A stretch of 64,000 bases of DNA, taken from contig NZ_JACWMW010000002.1 in the NCBI RefSeq assembly GCF_014773275.1, positions 186,001 through 250,000 on the forward strand. The letters are read 5' to 3'. A program made the position numbers and the translations under genes. This document shows, piece after piece, positions 1 through 7,162 of the stretch (its first letter is position 1; each line of letters starts with the position of its first letter). Source of the stretch: Mucilaginibacter rigui. GTDB taxonomy: Bacteria; Bacteroidota; Bacteroidia; Sphingobacteriales; Sphingobacteriaceae. The notes under the pieces were generated by a model. The model saw nothing but the letters and a program-made list of their open reading frames with translations, was not told where the DNA came from and did no database searches.

Positions 1-109
1 TAATAATTTACACTTATTAACATAAAACGCACTTGGCTACTGTTTGTTACAGATTACACGTAAATATTTAATACAGAAAAACATACCTTTGGCCTATAAA
101 TACATTAAG

Positions 110-424
110 ATGAAAGAAATAAGCGTACAGGAACTTAAAGAAAAGTTAGATAAAGGCGAAGATCTTCAACTGATAGACGTTCGTGAGGATTTTGAATTCG
201 AAACATCAAACATTGGCGGGCAGCATATCCCGCTGGGCGGCATTTTAATTGAGGCTGAAAAAATATCGCACGATAAACCTGTTGTGGTAATGTGCCGCAG
301 CGGTAAACGCAGTGCGGCAGCTATTATGCAGTTAGAGGCTCAGGGTTATACCAACTTAAGCAATTTACAGGGCGGCATCTTAGCCTGGAAAGCCGAAATT
401 GATCCCGAACTTAACGTTTACTAA
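110..424 (+). CDS. Rhodanese-like domain protein
   Basis: Single-domain rhodanese of 104 residues, probably cytosolic because no signal peptide is visible. The active-site loop CRSGKRS places the catalytic cysteine at residue 62, and the upstream LIDVRE segment is the usual rhodanese beta strand before the substrate pocket. Such proteins carry a persulfide on this Cys and move sulfane sulfur between partners; the partner here is unknown. The open frame extends back to position 44, but the ATG at 110 starts directly at the conserved domain, so I prefer it. A small membrane protein gene starts one base after the stop codon, so the two are probably cotranscribed. Confidence 0.9.
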   Translation: MKEISVQELKEKLDKGEDLQLIDVREDFEFETSNIGGQHIPLGGILIEAEKISHDKPVVVMCRSGKRSAAAIMQLEAQGYTNLSNLQGGILAWKAEIDPELNVY

Positions 425-425
425 T

Positions 426-611
426 ATGGGCAAAAAGGTAGCGCTTAACGTTTTTTATAACATCATAATATTTTTATGCTTGTTATTTATTTATAAAGGC
501 TTTGAGCTTGCCCGGTACGAATACGTTTTAGCCGGCGCATTTATTGGGGGTGTGTTTATCACCCTCAAACTTAAACTGATAAAAGAAGTAAAAAGCTCTC
601 AGAAACCCTGA
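426..611 (+). CDS. Small two-helix membrane protein, unknown function
   Basis: A 61-residue protein with two hydrophobic segments (about residues 7-22 and 30-45) and a lysine-rich tail, expected in the inner membrane. The ATG at 426 follows the rhodanese stop by one base, which favours it over the non-ATG start at 399. I do not recognise a characterised family; it may be one of the small Sphingobacteriaceae DUF proteins. Translational coupling suggests a link to the rhodanese. Its TGA stop lies inside the stem-loop of the terminator that follows. Confidence 0.65.
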   Translation: MGKKVALNVFYNIIIFLCLLFIYKGFELARYEYVLAGAFIGGVFITLKLKLIKEVKSSQKP

Positions 612-620
612 GAGCTTTTT
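591..620 (+). terminator. Rho-independent terminator overlapping the preceding stop codon
   Basis: AAAAGCTCTCAG pairs with CTGAGAGCTTTT around a short AAAC loop region, followed by T residues. It ends the rhodanese/small-membrane-protein unit, and the stop codon (609-611) is within the hairpin. Confidence 0.8.
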
Positions 621-643
621 ATGCTTAAAGGTGTGTTGATTAT

Positions 644-952
644 ATGGAAAATGAAATCGGGCCATTTGAAGAAAACGTTTATAAGTGGTTCTTCAACAAC
701 AAAATCACCATAACAGTAAGCGGATATATTCTCGCTATTATTTTAATCGTATGGGCACATAAAGTTGACCCAATTAGTTTAGCAGGCCCCGGATTAGATT
801 GTTTAGTTTACCCTATAGTTTTAATTTTCAGCGTAGTTTCTTGCATAAAATCGTTGAATAAAATCACGGACAGTAACAAAACATATTTTCCGCTGGTTAT
901 CACAAACATAGTAGGTTTAATAAGTATAATTATGCTGTTATTTATAGCCTAA
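644..952 (+). CDS. Hypothetical membrane protein
   Basis: A 102-residue protein with three hydrophobic stretches (about residues 20-40, 50-68 and 82-101) and short polar ends, so probably an integral inner-membrane protein. No recognisable motif. It follows a terminator, so it should have its own promoter. The TAA stop is immediately adjacent to the stop codon of the convergent GH5 gene, leaving no intergenic space between them. Function unknown. Confidence 0.6.
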   Translation: MENEIGPFEENVYKWFFNNKITITVSGYILAIILIVWAHKVDPISLAGPGLDCLVYPIVLIFSVVSCIKSLNKITDSNKTYFPLVITNIVGLISIIMLLFIA

Positions 953-2185
953 CTACTTCCCCGGCACCTTTAACCCTAACGCCTCTATATATCCTTTGTT
1001 AGGGATGCAATTTGCAAACTTGCTGTTCTCTAAAAACCCCCAAAGGGCTTTCTTAATTTTTTCCCTGTCGGCGGGGGCTGCCTTGCGGATCTCTTCAAAA
1101 CTGCCGCGTGGCTTTTCGGTGTAGGCGATGATCTCGTCGTAACCATCGGGCTCGTTAAAGCTGGTGATGCCTTTCAGATTATCGAGTTTTTTGTAAGGCC
1201 AGTAATGCCAGCCGATGTTGTTCTTTTCGCAAAGGATCTTAAAATCTCTCACCCACTCATCGGTATTTTCGCCGGTTTCGCCAACGTAAATGGGCACGTT
1301 ATACTTATCGCGGTAGTCAATGTACTCCTGTATTACATCCTGTTTAACATCTGTCCAGTATTTGTGGAAGGTGTAAACGCTTTTGCTATCGAAGGGTTTA
1401 CCGAATACTTTAAAGTTGCTATCCCACTGGGCGCCGCCAATAAACACAATGTGGTTTTTATCAACTGTGCGCACTGCCGCGGTTATTTCTTTAAAAGTGG
1501 GCTCCAGATGCGGGTTAAGGGCCTTTACATCAAAATAATGTGCTATGGGTTCGTTCAGCAGGTCGTAGCCCATCACAATGGTTTCGTTTTTATAGTGGTT
1601 GGCTATTTTACGCCAGATATCCGAAGTTAACTTACGGCTTGCCGCACTGGTGAACAGGAACGGGTAACCGTTGCCATCGTCGATATTATCGCCGGTTTGG
1701 CCGCCTGGTGCGCAATGCATATCCAGTATCACGTACAGGTTTGCTTTTTTACACCAGCCTATAACTCTATCAAGTAGTTCGAAACCCCGGTTGGGGTTGT
1801 TCTGGCCCATATAGTCCTCGTAGGTAAAAAGCTTATAGTTGAATGGGATACGGATAGAGTTCATGCCAGATGCCTTCAGGAATTTAATATCCGCTTCGGT
1901 GATGTAGGTATCCTGAAAAGTACGCCAAAAAAGTTTCATCTCTTCGGGGCCAACCAGCTCGGTCAGGGCTTCGTTTATTAAGCGTTGCGAGTTAACCGTT
2001 TTAAATTTAAACATATACCCCTCGGGTACCAGCCAGTTGCCCAGGTTAGTCCCGCGGATCAAGAATGGCTTGCCATTGGCACCTATTATTTCTTTACCTT
2101 TTACGGTGATGAATTTTGGTACCTGCGCCGCTGCTGTAAACATTACCGCAGCCGAAAGCAGCATGGTTGTGATGAGTTTTTTCAT
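953..2185 (-). CDS. Secreted glycoside hydrolase family 5 (cellulase-type)
   Basis: A 410-residue exported (beta/alpha)8 glycoside hydrolase. A signal peptide covers about residues 1-20. The RGTNLGNWLVPEG segment near residue 45 is typical of GH5 exo-glucanase-like and endoglucanase proteins. The motif LLNEP places the general acid/base at Glu212, and VGETGEN places the nucleophile at Glu303. The enzyme should hydrolyse beta-glucans or a related plant or fungal polymer in the periplasm or outside the cell; the exact substrate cannot be read from sequence. It is transcribed alone, divergent from modA, and ends against the convergent membrane protein gene. Confidence 0.88.
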   Translation of the reverse strand: MKKLITTMLLSAAVMFTAAAQVPKFITVKGKEIIGANGKPFLIRGTNLGNWLVPEGYMFKFKTVNSQRLINEALTELVGPEEMKLFWRTFQDTYITEADIKFLKASGMNSIRIPFNYKLFTYEDYMGQNNPNRGFELLDRVIGWCKKANLYVILDMHCAPGGQTGDNIDDGNGYPFLFTSAASRKLTSDIWRKIANHYKNETIVMGYDLLNEPIAHYFDVKALNPHLEPTFKEITAAVRTVDKNHIVFIGGAQWDSNFKVFGKPFDSKSVYTFHKYWTDVKQDVIQEYIDYRDKYNVPIYVGETGENTDEWVRDFKILCEKNNIGWHYWPYKKLDNLKGITSFNEPDGYDEIIAYTEKPRGSFEEIRKAAPADREKIKKALWGFLENSKFANCIPNKGYIEALGLKVPGK

Positions 2186-2319
2186 TTATTTAAATAAAGC
2201 ATTTGGTATATACGCCAATTGGCAAAGCGTGTTAAACAAATGTAACTGATATTCTATTATCATTTAGCATTTGTACCTGTATGCCAATATTACGTATTTT
2301 GTGAAACAACACCATAAGG

Positions 2320-3081
2320 ATGACCAAACTATTCATCAAAACGTTTTTGCTGTTTTTTATAAGTTGCGCCTTATTCGTCTCGGTAAACGCGCAAACCGTA
2401 ACCGTGGCTATAGCGGCCAACCTGCAACCCGTGATGAAAGACCTGAAAGCAGATTTTAAAACCCGTACGGGCATAAGTATCGATGTGATATCGGGCGCAT
2501 CCGGCAACCTGAGTACGCAGATCCGCCATGGGGCACCTTATGATGTGTTCCTATCTGCTGATAAAGGCTTCCCGCAGTCCTTGCAACAGGATGGGTTTAC
2601 CTTAAAGCCATCTGTTGTTTATACACAAGGCATACTCATCATCTGCAGCACGCAAAATTTTGATCTTACCCAATGGGCTCCGCTTTTACAGGGCAATACC
2701 GTTCAAAAAATAGCTATTGGCAACCCGGCCATTGCACCCTACGGCAAAGCCGCGCAACAAGCCCTTACCAAAGCAGGCGTTTATACTCAAGTGAAGGATA
2801 AGATCGTTTTCGGCGAAAGCATCAGCCAGGTAAATACCTACATTACTACCGGTGTTGTGCAGGCAGGTTTCACTACGCTATCTTTAATAAAGGATGATGC
2901 CAAAAAGCCGCGGCTATACTATAAACTGATAGACGAGAAAACATACGCACCAATAGAACAGGCTATGGTATTGTTAAAACATGCCAGGGCAAACACCGCC
3001 GCCGAAAAGTTTTACCAATATATTTTAAGCCCGGCCGCCCAAGCCATATTTAAGGCCTACGGCTATCATACCAAAAACTAA
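2320..3081 (+). CDS. modA: Molybdate ABC transporter substrate-binding protein ModA
   Basis: A 253-residue periplasmic binding protein with a signal peptide ending near residue 24. The mature start, VAIAANLQPVMKDL, and the SGASGNLSTQI and GAPYDVFLSAD segments are typical of ModA, whose Ser and backbone amides bind molybdate or tungstate. It overlaps modB by one base (TAATG) and modC follows, giving a complete uptake operon. A possible promoter is an ATTTG around 2270 with TATTTTG at 2295-2301. Supply of molybdate fits the Tat-exported molybdoenzyme encoded about 5 kb downstream. Confidence 0.93.
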   Translation: MTKLFIKTFLLFFISCALFVSVNAQTVTVAIAANLQPVMKDLKADFKTRTGISIDVISGASGNLSTQIRHGAPYDVFLSADKGFPQSLQQDGFTLKPSVVYTQGILIICSTQNFDLTQWAPLLQGNTVQKIAIGNPAIAPYGKAAQQALTKAGVYTQVKDKIVFGESISQVNTYITTGVVQAGFTTLSLIKDDAKKPRLYYKLIDEKTYAPIEQAMVLLKHARANTAAEKFYQYILSPAAQAIFKAYGYHTKN

Positions 3082-3752
3082 TGGATCTTTCACCAATTTG
3101 GCTCACCCTAAAATTAGCGGCTATCACTACATTGATATTGCTGCTGATTGGCCTGCCGCTGGCCTGGTGGCTGTCAAAAAAGCGGTCGTTGGCGAAGATC
3201 GTTATCGAAGCTATCATCACCATGCCTTTGGTTCTTCCGCCATCAGTTTTGGGGTTTTATTTGCTGCTGGCATTTAGCCCGCAGCATGGGCTTGGGCACT
3301 GGCTACAGCAAACGTTTGATGTGCAGTTCGTGTTCTCGTTTAAAGGCCTGGTTTTGGCATCCGTTATTTACAGTATGCCTTTTATGATCAGTCCGGTTAA
3401 ATCGGCGTTTCAGCAATTACCGGCATCGTTATCGCAGGCATCGTACACGCTTGGCAAAACACAATGGCAAACCTTTTGGCATGTGCTGCTGCCCAATATC
3501 AAACCATCATTATTAACCGCAACTGTTTTAACCTTTGCGCATACCCTTGGCGAGTTTGGCGTGGTGCTGATGATTGGCGGCAACATCCCGGGTGTTACGC
3601 GGGTAGCATCCATAGCGGTTTATGACTCGGTTGAGCAGCGCGATTATGCATCGGCCAATAACTATTCGCTTATACTGTTCGCCATAACGTTTGTGATGGT
3701 ATTGAGCGTGTTTATTTATAATAAGTACCAGGCCAAAAGCCCCTTAGAATGA
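3081..3752 (+). CDS. modB: Molybdate ABC transporter permease ModB
   Basis: A 223-residue inner-membrane permease with about five transmembrane helices. The cytoplasmic coupling loop contains the EAA-like motif, ending in the characteristic GEFGVVLMIGGNIPG segment near residues 155-170. Together with ModA and ModC it forms the high-affinity molybdate importer. The start overlaps the modA stop by one base, and the last four bases overlap modC, so the three genes are translationally coupled. Confidence 0.93.
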   Translation: MDLSPIWLTLKLAAITTLILLLIGLPLAWWLSKKRSLAKIVIEAIITMPLVLPPSVLGFYLLLAFSPQHGLGHWLQQTFDVQFVFSFKGLVLASVIYSMPFMISPVKSAFQQLPASLSQASYTLGKTQWQTFWHVLLPNIKPSLLTATVLTFAHTLGEFGVVLMIGGNIPGVTRVASIAVYDSVEQRDYASANNYSLILFAITFVMVLSVFIYNKYQAKSPLE

Positions 3753-4366
3753 TAGCAGTTAACATTGAGAAAAAACTAAAGGCCTACAATGGCTTGCAGC
3801 TACTGCGGATAAAAAAAACTTTTTTACCGGGCGGCATCACGCGTATCACCGGCCCATCCGGTGCGGGGAAAACAACGTTTTTGAAAATGATAGCAGGCTT
3901 GGTATCGCCAGACAACGGAACCATAAAAGCTAATGATACAACCTGGTTTGATGCCTCGCAGAAGATGAACCTGGCGCCGCAACTGCGCAGGGTTGGGTTT
4001 GTTTTCCAGGATTATGCGCTGTTCCCCAACATGACGGTTAAACAGCATTTGGAATATGCTACAGATAATGCGGATTGGATAAACCGATTGTTAACTATCG
4101 GCGGACTGGAAACATTTGCCAGCCATAAACCCGATCATCTTTCAGGCGGGCAGCAACAGCGACTGGCCATTATGCGTGCACTGGCCATTAAACCTAAACT
4201 ACTTTTAATGGACGAGCCGTTTTCTGCATTGGATGTGAAAATGAAATCGGCATTGATCAAAGACCTGCAAGTGCTGTTTAAAGAGCTTGGCACAACTGCC
4301 TTAATTGTAAGCCATAACCCGCAGGAGTTGGATGGGGTTAGCAGGGATGAGTTGGAGATAGGATAA
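3749..4366 (+). CDS. modC: Molybdate ABC transporter ATP-binding protein ModC (short form)
   Basis: A 205-residue ATPase with Walker A GPSGAGKTT (about residue 36), signature LSGGQQQR (about residue 131) and Walker B LLLMDEP (about residue 151). It energises the ModAB importer. Proteobacterial ModC is about 350 residues with a C-terminal TOBE oxyanion-sensing domain; this one stops after the nucleotide-binding domain, so direct feedback by bound molybdate is unlikely. No frameshift or lost tail is visible downstream, where repeat DNA begins, so the short form appears genuine. Confidence 0.9.
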   Translation: MIAVNIEKKLKAYNGLQLLRIKKTFLPGGITRITGPSGAGKTTFLKMIAGLVSPDNGTIKANDTTWFDASQKMNLAPQLRRVGFVFQDYALFPNMTVKQHLEYATDNADWINRLLTIGGLETFASHKPDHLSGGQQQRLAIMRALAIKPKLLLMDEPFSALDVKMKSALIKDLQVLFKELGTTALIVSHNPQELDGVSRDELEIG

Positions 4367-4378
4367 CCCACAACTGTT

Positions 4379-4516
4379 ATTGCGCGTACGAAGCAATCTT
4401 CGACATGCTTGTAGCCGACTTTTCTATCGAAGATTATTAATGAGCTTATTTTTTCTTTATGGAATTAATGAGCTCCCTTCGGTCGGTTGTCCACGCTACG
4501 CTCGCAATGACGCGCG
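4379..4516. repeat. Family A extragenic palindrome (degenerate copy)
   Basis: Located between convergent modC and the SUOX-like gene. The block GCAATCTTCGACATGCTTGT followed by ACTTTTCTATCGAAGATT is nearly identical to the element at 26516-26609, and the right end carries CGCTCGCAATGACGCGCGGA as in that copy. The middle is rearranged, with two small ATTAATGAGCT direct repeats. It is a decayed member of the same family. Confidence 0.75.
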
Positions 4517-4531
4517 GAGCAGGTTTCTATC

Positions 4532-5041
4532 CTACTGCACCTGGCTCACCACTATTTTATCAAGATTATGCAGATACCTGCGGCCCGTTTTAAAATCGGT
4601 GGCGGATGTCATCTGCATGCTTTCGGGCATTTTATCGGCTTTAATGCCGTTCTTTTCCATAATGATGTACACATGGTTGCCTACTTCGGTATTGTACAGT
4701 TCGTTCCATGAATAAACTACTTTATAACCATCACCACCGGTGCAAACAAAGTAAAAACGACTCAGCAATTTAGGGCTGCTGGTTTTGAATTTAGTATGCG
4801 ATAATACGTCTTTCAGCAAGATGCCTTTCAATTGGTCGTCCTGATGTTTAAAGGCGCCGGTATGGTCGGTTACCTTAATATCGCCAATGGGGCTAATGGT
4901 ATACTGTTTAAGCGAATCCAGTGTGATAACAGATCCCTTCTCCACATCGCCGGAAATGGTAAATTTTAAAGTTTGCTGGTTTTTTTCCTGAGCGAAGGCC
5001 GCACCGGAGCCGAGTAAAAGAAACAGTAGTATTTTTTTCAT
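4532..5041 (-). CDS. Secreted molybdopterin-oxidoreductase-fold (SUOX-like) protein lacking the Cys ligand
   Basis: A 169-residue exported protein with a signal peptide of about 17 residues. The remainder follows the order of the sulfite-oxidase molybdopterin domain: an LKFTISGDV strand, GILLKDVL (compare the family GVPLRDLL), a Y-x-V-V-x-SW-x-EL strand, an IIMEKNG segment and a final GRRYLHNLDKIVV strand. At the place where active enzymes carry the Mo-binding Cys, it reads GDIKVTDHTGAF, so it is probably not catalytic. It may bind a cofactor or protein, or be a relict. It is next to modC but convergent with it, so shared function is only suggested by position. It is separated from the upstream peroxiredoxin by a terminator. 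Confidence 0.6.
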   Translation of the reverse strand: MKKILLFLLLGSGAAFAQEKNQQTLKFTISGDVEKGSVITLDSLKQYTISPIGDIKVTDHTGAFKHQDDQLKGILLKDVLSHTKFKTSSPKLLSRFYFVCTGGDGYKVVYSWNELYNTEVGNHVYIIMEKNGIKADKMPESMQMTSATDFKTGRRYLHNLDKIVVSQVQ

Positions 5042-5052
5042 GATAGCTAAAT

Positions 5053-5086
5053 AAAAAAGCCCGGGGCCGCATAAGCAACCCCGAGC
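5053..5086 (-). terminator. Terminator after the peroxiredoxin gene
   Basis: On the minus strand GCTCGGGG pairs with CCCCGGGC around a 12-nt loop and is followed by six T residues. It lies between the peroxiredoxin stop at 5112 and the start of the SUOX-like gene at 5041, so those two genes are probably separate units. Confidence 0.75.
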
Positions 5087-5111
5087 AAATTAGTAAATAA
5101 GTGTCGTTTTA

Positions 5112-5690
5112 TTAAAGCGCCGCCAAAATATCTTTTACCGATGCGCGCTTGCTATAGTCCTTATCAAAATGTACAAAGGCAATTTTGCCTGCGCTGTTTA
5201 TTACATACGTAGCGGGTACGGGCAAAACATTGTCGGTATTGCCGTTGGCTTTGGTCATATCTAATCCATATCCTTTGTATTTGCTAACGGTGGCATCATC
5301 CATAACATAGTTTACACCGTAGCTTTTCATAATGTTGTAGCCCTTATCCTGCACTATAGAATATGTGGCTTTTGTTTTGGCAATGGTTTTATTAATGTTC
5401 TCGGCTGTTTCAGGGGTTACCCCAATCACATAAGAATTTTTGCCGGTTAGTAGTTGTAACGAATCCTGTATGTGCTGCATTTGCTTGTTGCAGTACGGGC
5501 ACCACTGCCCCCTGTAAAAAAACAACACCACCGATTTTCCCGTTTTAAGCACCGCTTTCAGGTCAACCGTTTTACCGGAATTATCCTTCGCCGTAAAAAA
5601 AGGAGCTGTATCTCCTTTTTTTAACCCGGCTTGCGCCATAACATGTACCGAAAATACAAGCGCTGTAGCTGCTAATATATATTTCTTCAT
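5112..5690 (-). CDS. Secreted peroxiredoxin / AhpC-TSA-like thiol protein
   Basis: A 192-residue thioredoxin-fold protein with a signal peptide (about residues 1-19). The redox motif WCPYC puts the cysteines at 64 and 67 in the FFYRGQ context typical of AhpC/TSA-like redoxins; a conserved VPATYVI cis-proline strand follows near residue 165. It should reduce peroxides or exchange thiols in the periplasm. The open frame extends to 5729, but that extension runs through a perfect stem-loop, so the ATG at 5690, which begins a normal signal peptide, is preferred. It lies downstream of the Met/Lys-rich peptide gene in the same direction and could receive read-through. Confidence 0.85.
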   Translation of the reverse strand: MKKYILAATALVFSVHVMAQAGLKKGDTAPFFTAKDNSGKTVDLKAVLKTGKSVVLFFYRGQWCPYCNKQMQHIQDSLQLLTGKNSYVIGVTPETAENINKTIAKTKATYSIVQDKGYNIMKSYGVNYVMDDATVSKYKGYGLDMTKANGNTDNVLPVPATYVINSAGKIAFVHFDKDYSKRASVKDILAAL

Positions 5691-5715
5691 TATGTTTAAA
5701 ATTAACTTTGTAAAT

Positions 5716-5745
5716 AAGGCGGGGGCCATTCAATTCCCCCGCCTT
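5716..5745 (-). terminator. Perfect 10-bp stem-loop after the Met/Lys-rich peptide gene
   Basis: AAGGCGGGGG and CCCCCGCCTT form a perfect stem around a 10-nt loop. On the minus strand it is followed by TTATTTA, a weak T tract, so it may terminate partially or act as a 3' stabilising hairpin between the peptide gene and the peroxiredoxin gene. Confidence 0.55.
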
Positions 5746-5772
5746 CAACACAAAACTTACCCCTGCGGATAA

Positions 5773-6039
5773 TTACATTTTGCTACCCATTTTATCAGCG
5801 TCCATTTTTGATGGCTCCATTTTAGATGGTTCCATCTTATCCATTTTCTTCTTTTTCATCTTCATATCCTTCTTTTTCATTTTGTCCATCTTTTGCATTT
5901 TGCCGGTATCGCTAACGGCGGTAACTGATGGTGAAGAATGACCGATGGTGCCTGCCGCGCTCAGGTTAAGGCTAAAACATAATGCAATAGCGCCTGCTAA
6001 CATGGCGCCTTTTAAAACTGATCTGTTGTTCGTTTTCAT
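5773..6039 (-). CDS. Exported Met/Lys-rich peptide (candidate oxidant sink)
   Basis: An 88-residue protein with a signal peptide (about residues 1-29, ending SAAG). The last 43 residues contain 11 Met and 16 Lys in KM, DKM and EPSKM units, with almost no hydrophobic residues other than Met and no Cys. Such composition cannot fold in the ordinary way and resembles MrpX, the periplasmic methionine-rich peptide of Azospira that is oxidised by hypochlorite and recycled by a periplasmic molybdoenzyme. The resemblance is in composition and context, not in alignable sequence. It has its own copy of the ECF-type promoter that also precedes the sigma gene and the molybdoenzyme operon. Alternative roles are metal binding or membrane interaction. 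Confidence 0.75.
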   Translation of the reverse strand: MKTNNRSVLKGAMLAGAIALCFSLNLSAAGTIGHSSPSVTAVSDTGKMQKMDKMKKKDMKMKKKKMDKMEPSKMEPSKMDADKMGSKM

Positions 6040-6063
6040 TTTTTACGTTATTAATTTGCCTGC

Positions 6064-6092
6064 TTCGTCGCAGGTAATTCGTAAACCTTACA
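6064..6092 (-). promoter_or_regulatory. ECF-type promoter of the Met/Lys-rich peptide gene
   Basis: On the minus strand TGTAAGGT (85-92 of this stretch), 14 nt, then CGACGAA. It matches the signatures before the sigma gene and the DUF1223 gene with identical spacing. The -10 part is about 24 nt upstream of the ATG. Confidence 0.7.
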
Positions 6093-6100
6093 AGCGGTGG

Positions 6101-6376
6101 TTAACTTTTATTCAGTTCGTTATCTATCCGCACTTTTAATTCCTCTTTAAAATCCTCATCCAGGCGGATGTTTGCAGGCGGGGTACTGTTTAGTATTTGC
6201 TTTACCATCAAATCAATTTTGCGGCTTTGTTGTATGTACAACCGGCACACACCGCAGGTAACCAGGTGCATACGCAGCTCCAAATTCTCCTGCACGGTAA
6301 GCGGCTTAACCATCCGCTTTTCTATCATGAAGGTGGCCTTGCGGCAGTTGTAAAGTATTTTTAAAAGCTTATTCAT
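6101..6376 (-). CDS. Soluble zinc-finger anti-sigma factor
   Basis: A 91-residue protein with the His37-x3-Cys41-x2-Cys44 motif of ZAS-type anti-sigma factors (HLVTCGVC) and an upstream Cys11. No transmembrane segment is present, so it should act in the cytosol, where zinc-bound thiols in this family can sense oxidants and release the sigma factor. It starts one base after the ECF sigma stop codon, the standard sigma/anti-sigma arrangement. The C-terminal half is a charged helix. The sensing function is inferred from the family. Confidence 0.85.
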   Translation of the reverse strand: MNKLLKILYNCRKATFMIEKRMVKPLTVQENLELRMHLVTCGVCRLYIQQSRKIDLMVKQILNSTPPANIRLDEDFKEELKVRIDNELNKS

Positions 6377-6377
6377 A

Positions 6378-6965
6378 TTACATCCAGTTTTTTTGAAGAC
6401 AAGCCCTCAGGTTTAACTTAGCACGATGGATGATGACCCAAAAATTCGACGCGCTTATTTTCAATTCGGCACAAACTACATCGGTTGTTTCATCATCCAT
6501 ATGTTTCATGGTAAATACCGATAGCCACAGTGCAGGTAGCTTTTGCATGCACTTTTGCAGTATGTGGTTAAATTCCTTATTCACCAATGGGTCTATATTA
6601 TCAATACCGAAATGCACGGGCCAGTGTTCCTGGTGCCAGTGCCCTTCTTCGTTCCAAAAAAATTCAGTTTCCCCCGCTTCCGTATCATTTATACTTAGCG
6701 TTTTAAGTCCCTTTGTTTTTTTACGATAGGTATCGATGATCTTATTCCGCAGTATTGCCGTAAGCCAGGTGCGCTCCGAGCTTTTGCCTTCAAACTTGTG
6801 CATCCCTTCAAGCGCGGCCAAAAAGGTTTCCTGTACCAGGTCGCGGGCCTGTTCTTCATTATTTACCCGCGTAATGGTGTAAGCGTATAAATAATCGGCA
6901 TGTGCATTAACCCACTCATGGGGTTTAAGCGGTGTTCGTTCGGCAATTATTTCTTTATTATCCAT
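6378..6965 (-). CDS. ECF RNA polymerase sigma factor
   Basis: A 195-residue ECF sigma factor. Region 2 is represented by YLYAYTITRVNNEEQARDLVQETFLAAL (shown in part: ARDLVQETF) and ERTWLTAILRNKIID; region 4 lies near residues 130-185 with the DVVCAELKIS helix and a recognition helix around SNFWVIIHRAKLNL. The gene is first in an operon with the zinc-finger anti-sigma gene. It carries upstream the same TGTAAGGA-N14-CGACTAA signature as two neighbouring units, indicating autoregulation and a local regulon of periplasmic redox proteins. Confidence 0.93.
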   Translation of the reverse strand: MDNKEIIAERTPLKPHEWVNAHADYLYAYTITRVNNEEQARDLVQETFLAALEGMHKFEGKSSERTWLTAILRNKIIDTYRKKTKGLKTLSINDTEAGETEFFWNEEGHWHQEHWPVHFGIDNIDPLVNKEFNHILQKCMQKLPALWLSVFTMKHMDDETTDVVCAELKISASNFWVIIHRAKLNLRACLQKNWM

Positions 6966-6977
6966 AGTAAACGCGTG

Positions 6978-7006
6978 TTAGTCGTCCAGATATTTAACTC
7001 CTTACA
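6978..7006 (-). promoter_or_regulatory. ECF-type autoregulated promoter of the sigma operon
   Basis: On the minus strand TGTAAGGA, 14 nt, CGACTAA, ending 12 nt before the sigma ATG. It is one of three matching signatures within 1.1 kb, two of which are divergent across this intergenic region. Confidence 0.7.
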
Positions 7007-7112
7007 AGGTTTTCTTATTTTTAATTGATGGCCGATATTTAAAAAGCCTCATCTCCATTAAGCACATTTACGTATATTTAACTAAACCCTGTTTCTAAAT
7101 ATAATTATTTCT

Positions 7113-7141
7113 TGTAAGGATTTGAGGCAACAGCCTACTAA
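7113..7141 (+). promoter_or_regulatory. ECF-type promoter of the DUF1223-cytochrome-molybdoenzyme operon
   Basis: TGTAAGGA (7113-7120), 14 nt, CTACTAA (7135-7141). Same layout as the sigma and Met/Lys-rich peptide promoters. A good Shine-Dalgarno, AAAGGA, lies at about 7149-7154, before the ATG at 7163. Confidence 0.7.
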
Positions 7142-7162
7142 GCCTCGAAAGGAACCACCAAC

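Noticed and set aside
1205..1630. Long plus-strand frame opposite the GH5 gene
   Set aside because: It is a shadow of the GH5 coding sequence, which has clear catalytic motifs.
2186..2319. Possible molybdenum-cofactor riboswitch before modA
   Set aside because: The region is short and AT-rich, with no conserved stem-loops that I can find.
3749..4366. modC as a truncated pseudogene
   Set aside because: The ATPase domain is complete with all motifs, and no remains of a TOBE domain are found downstream.
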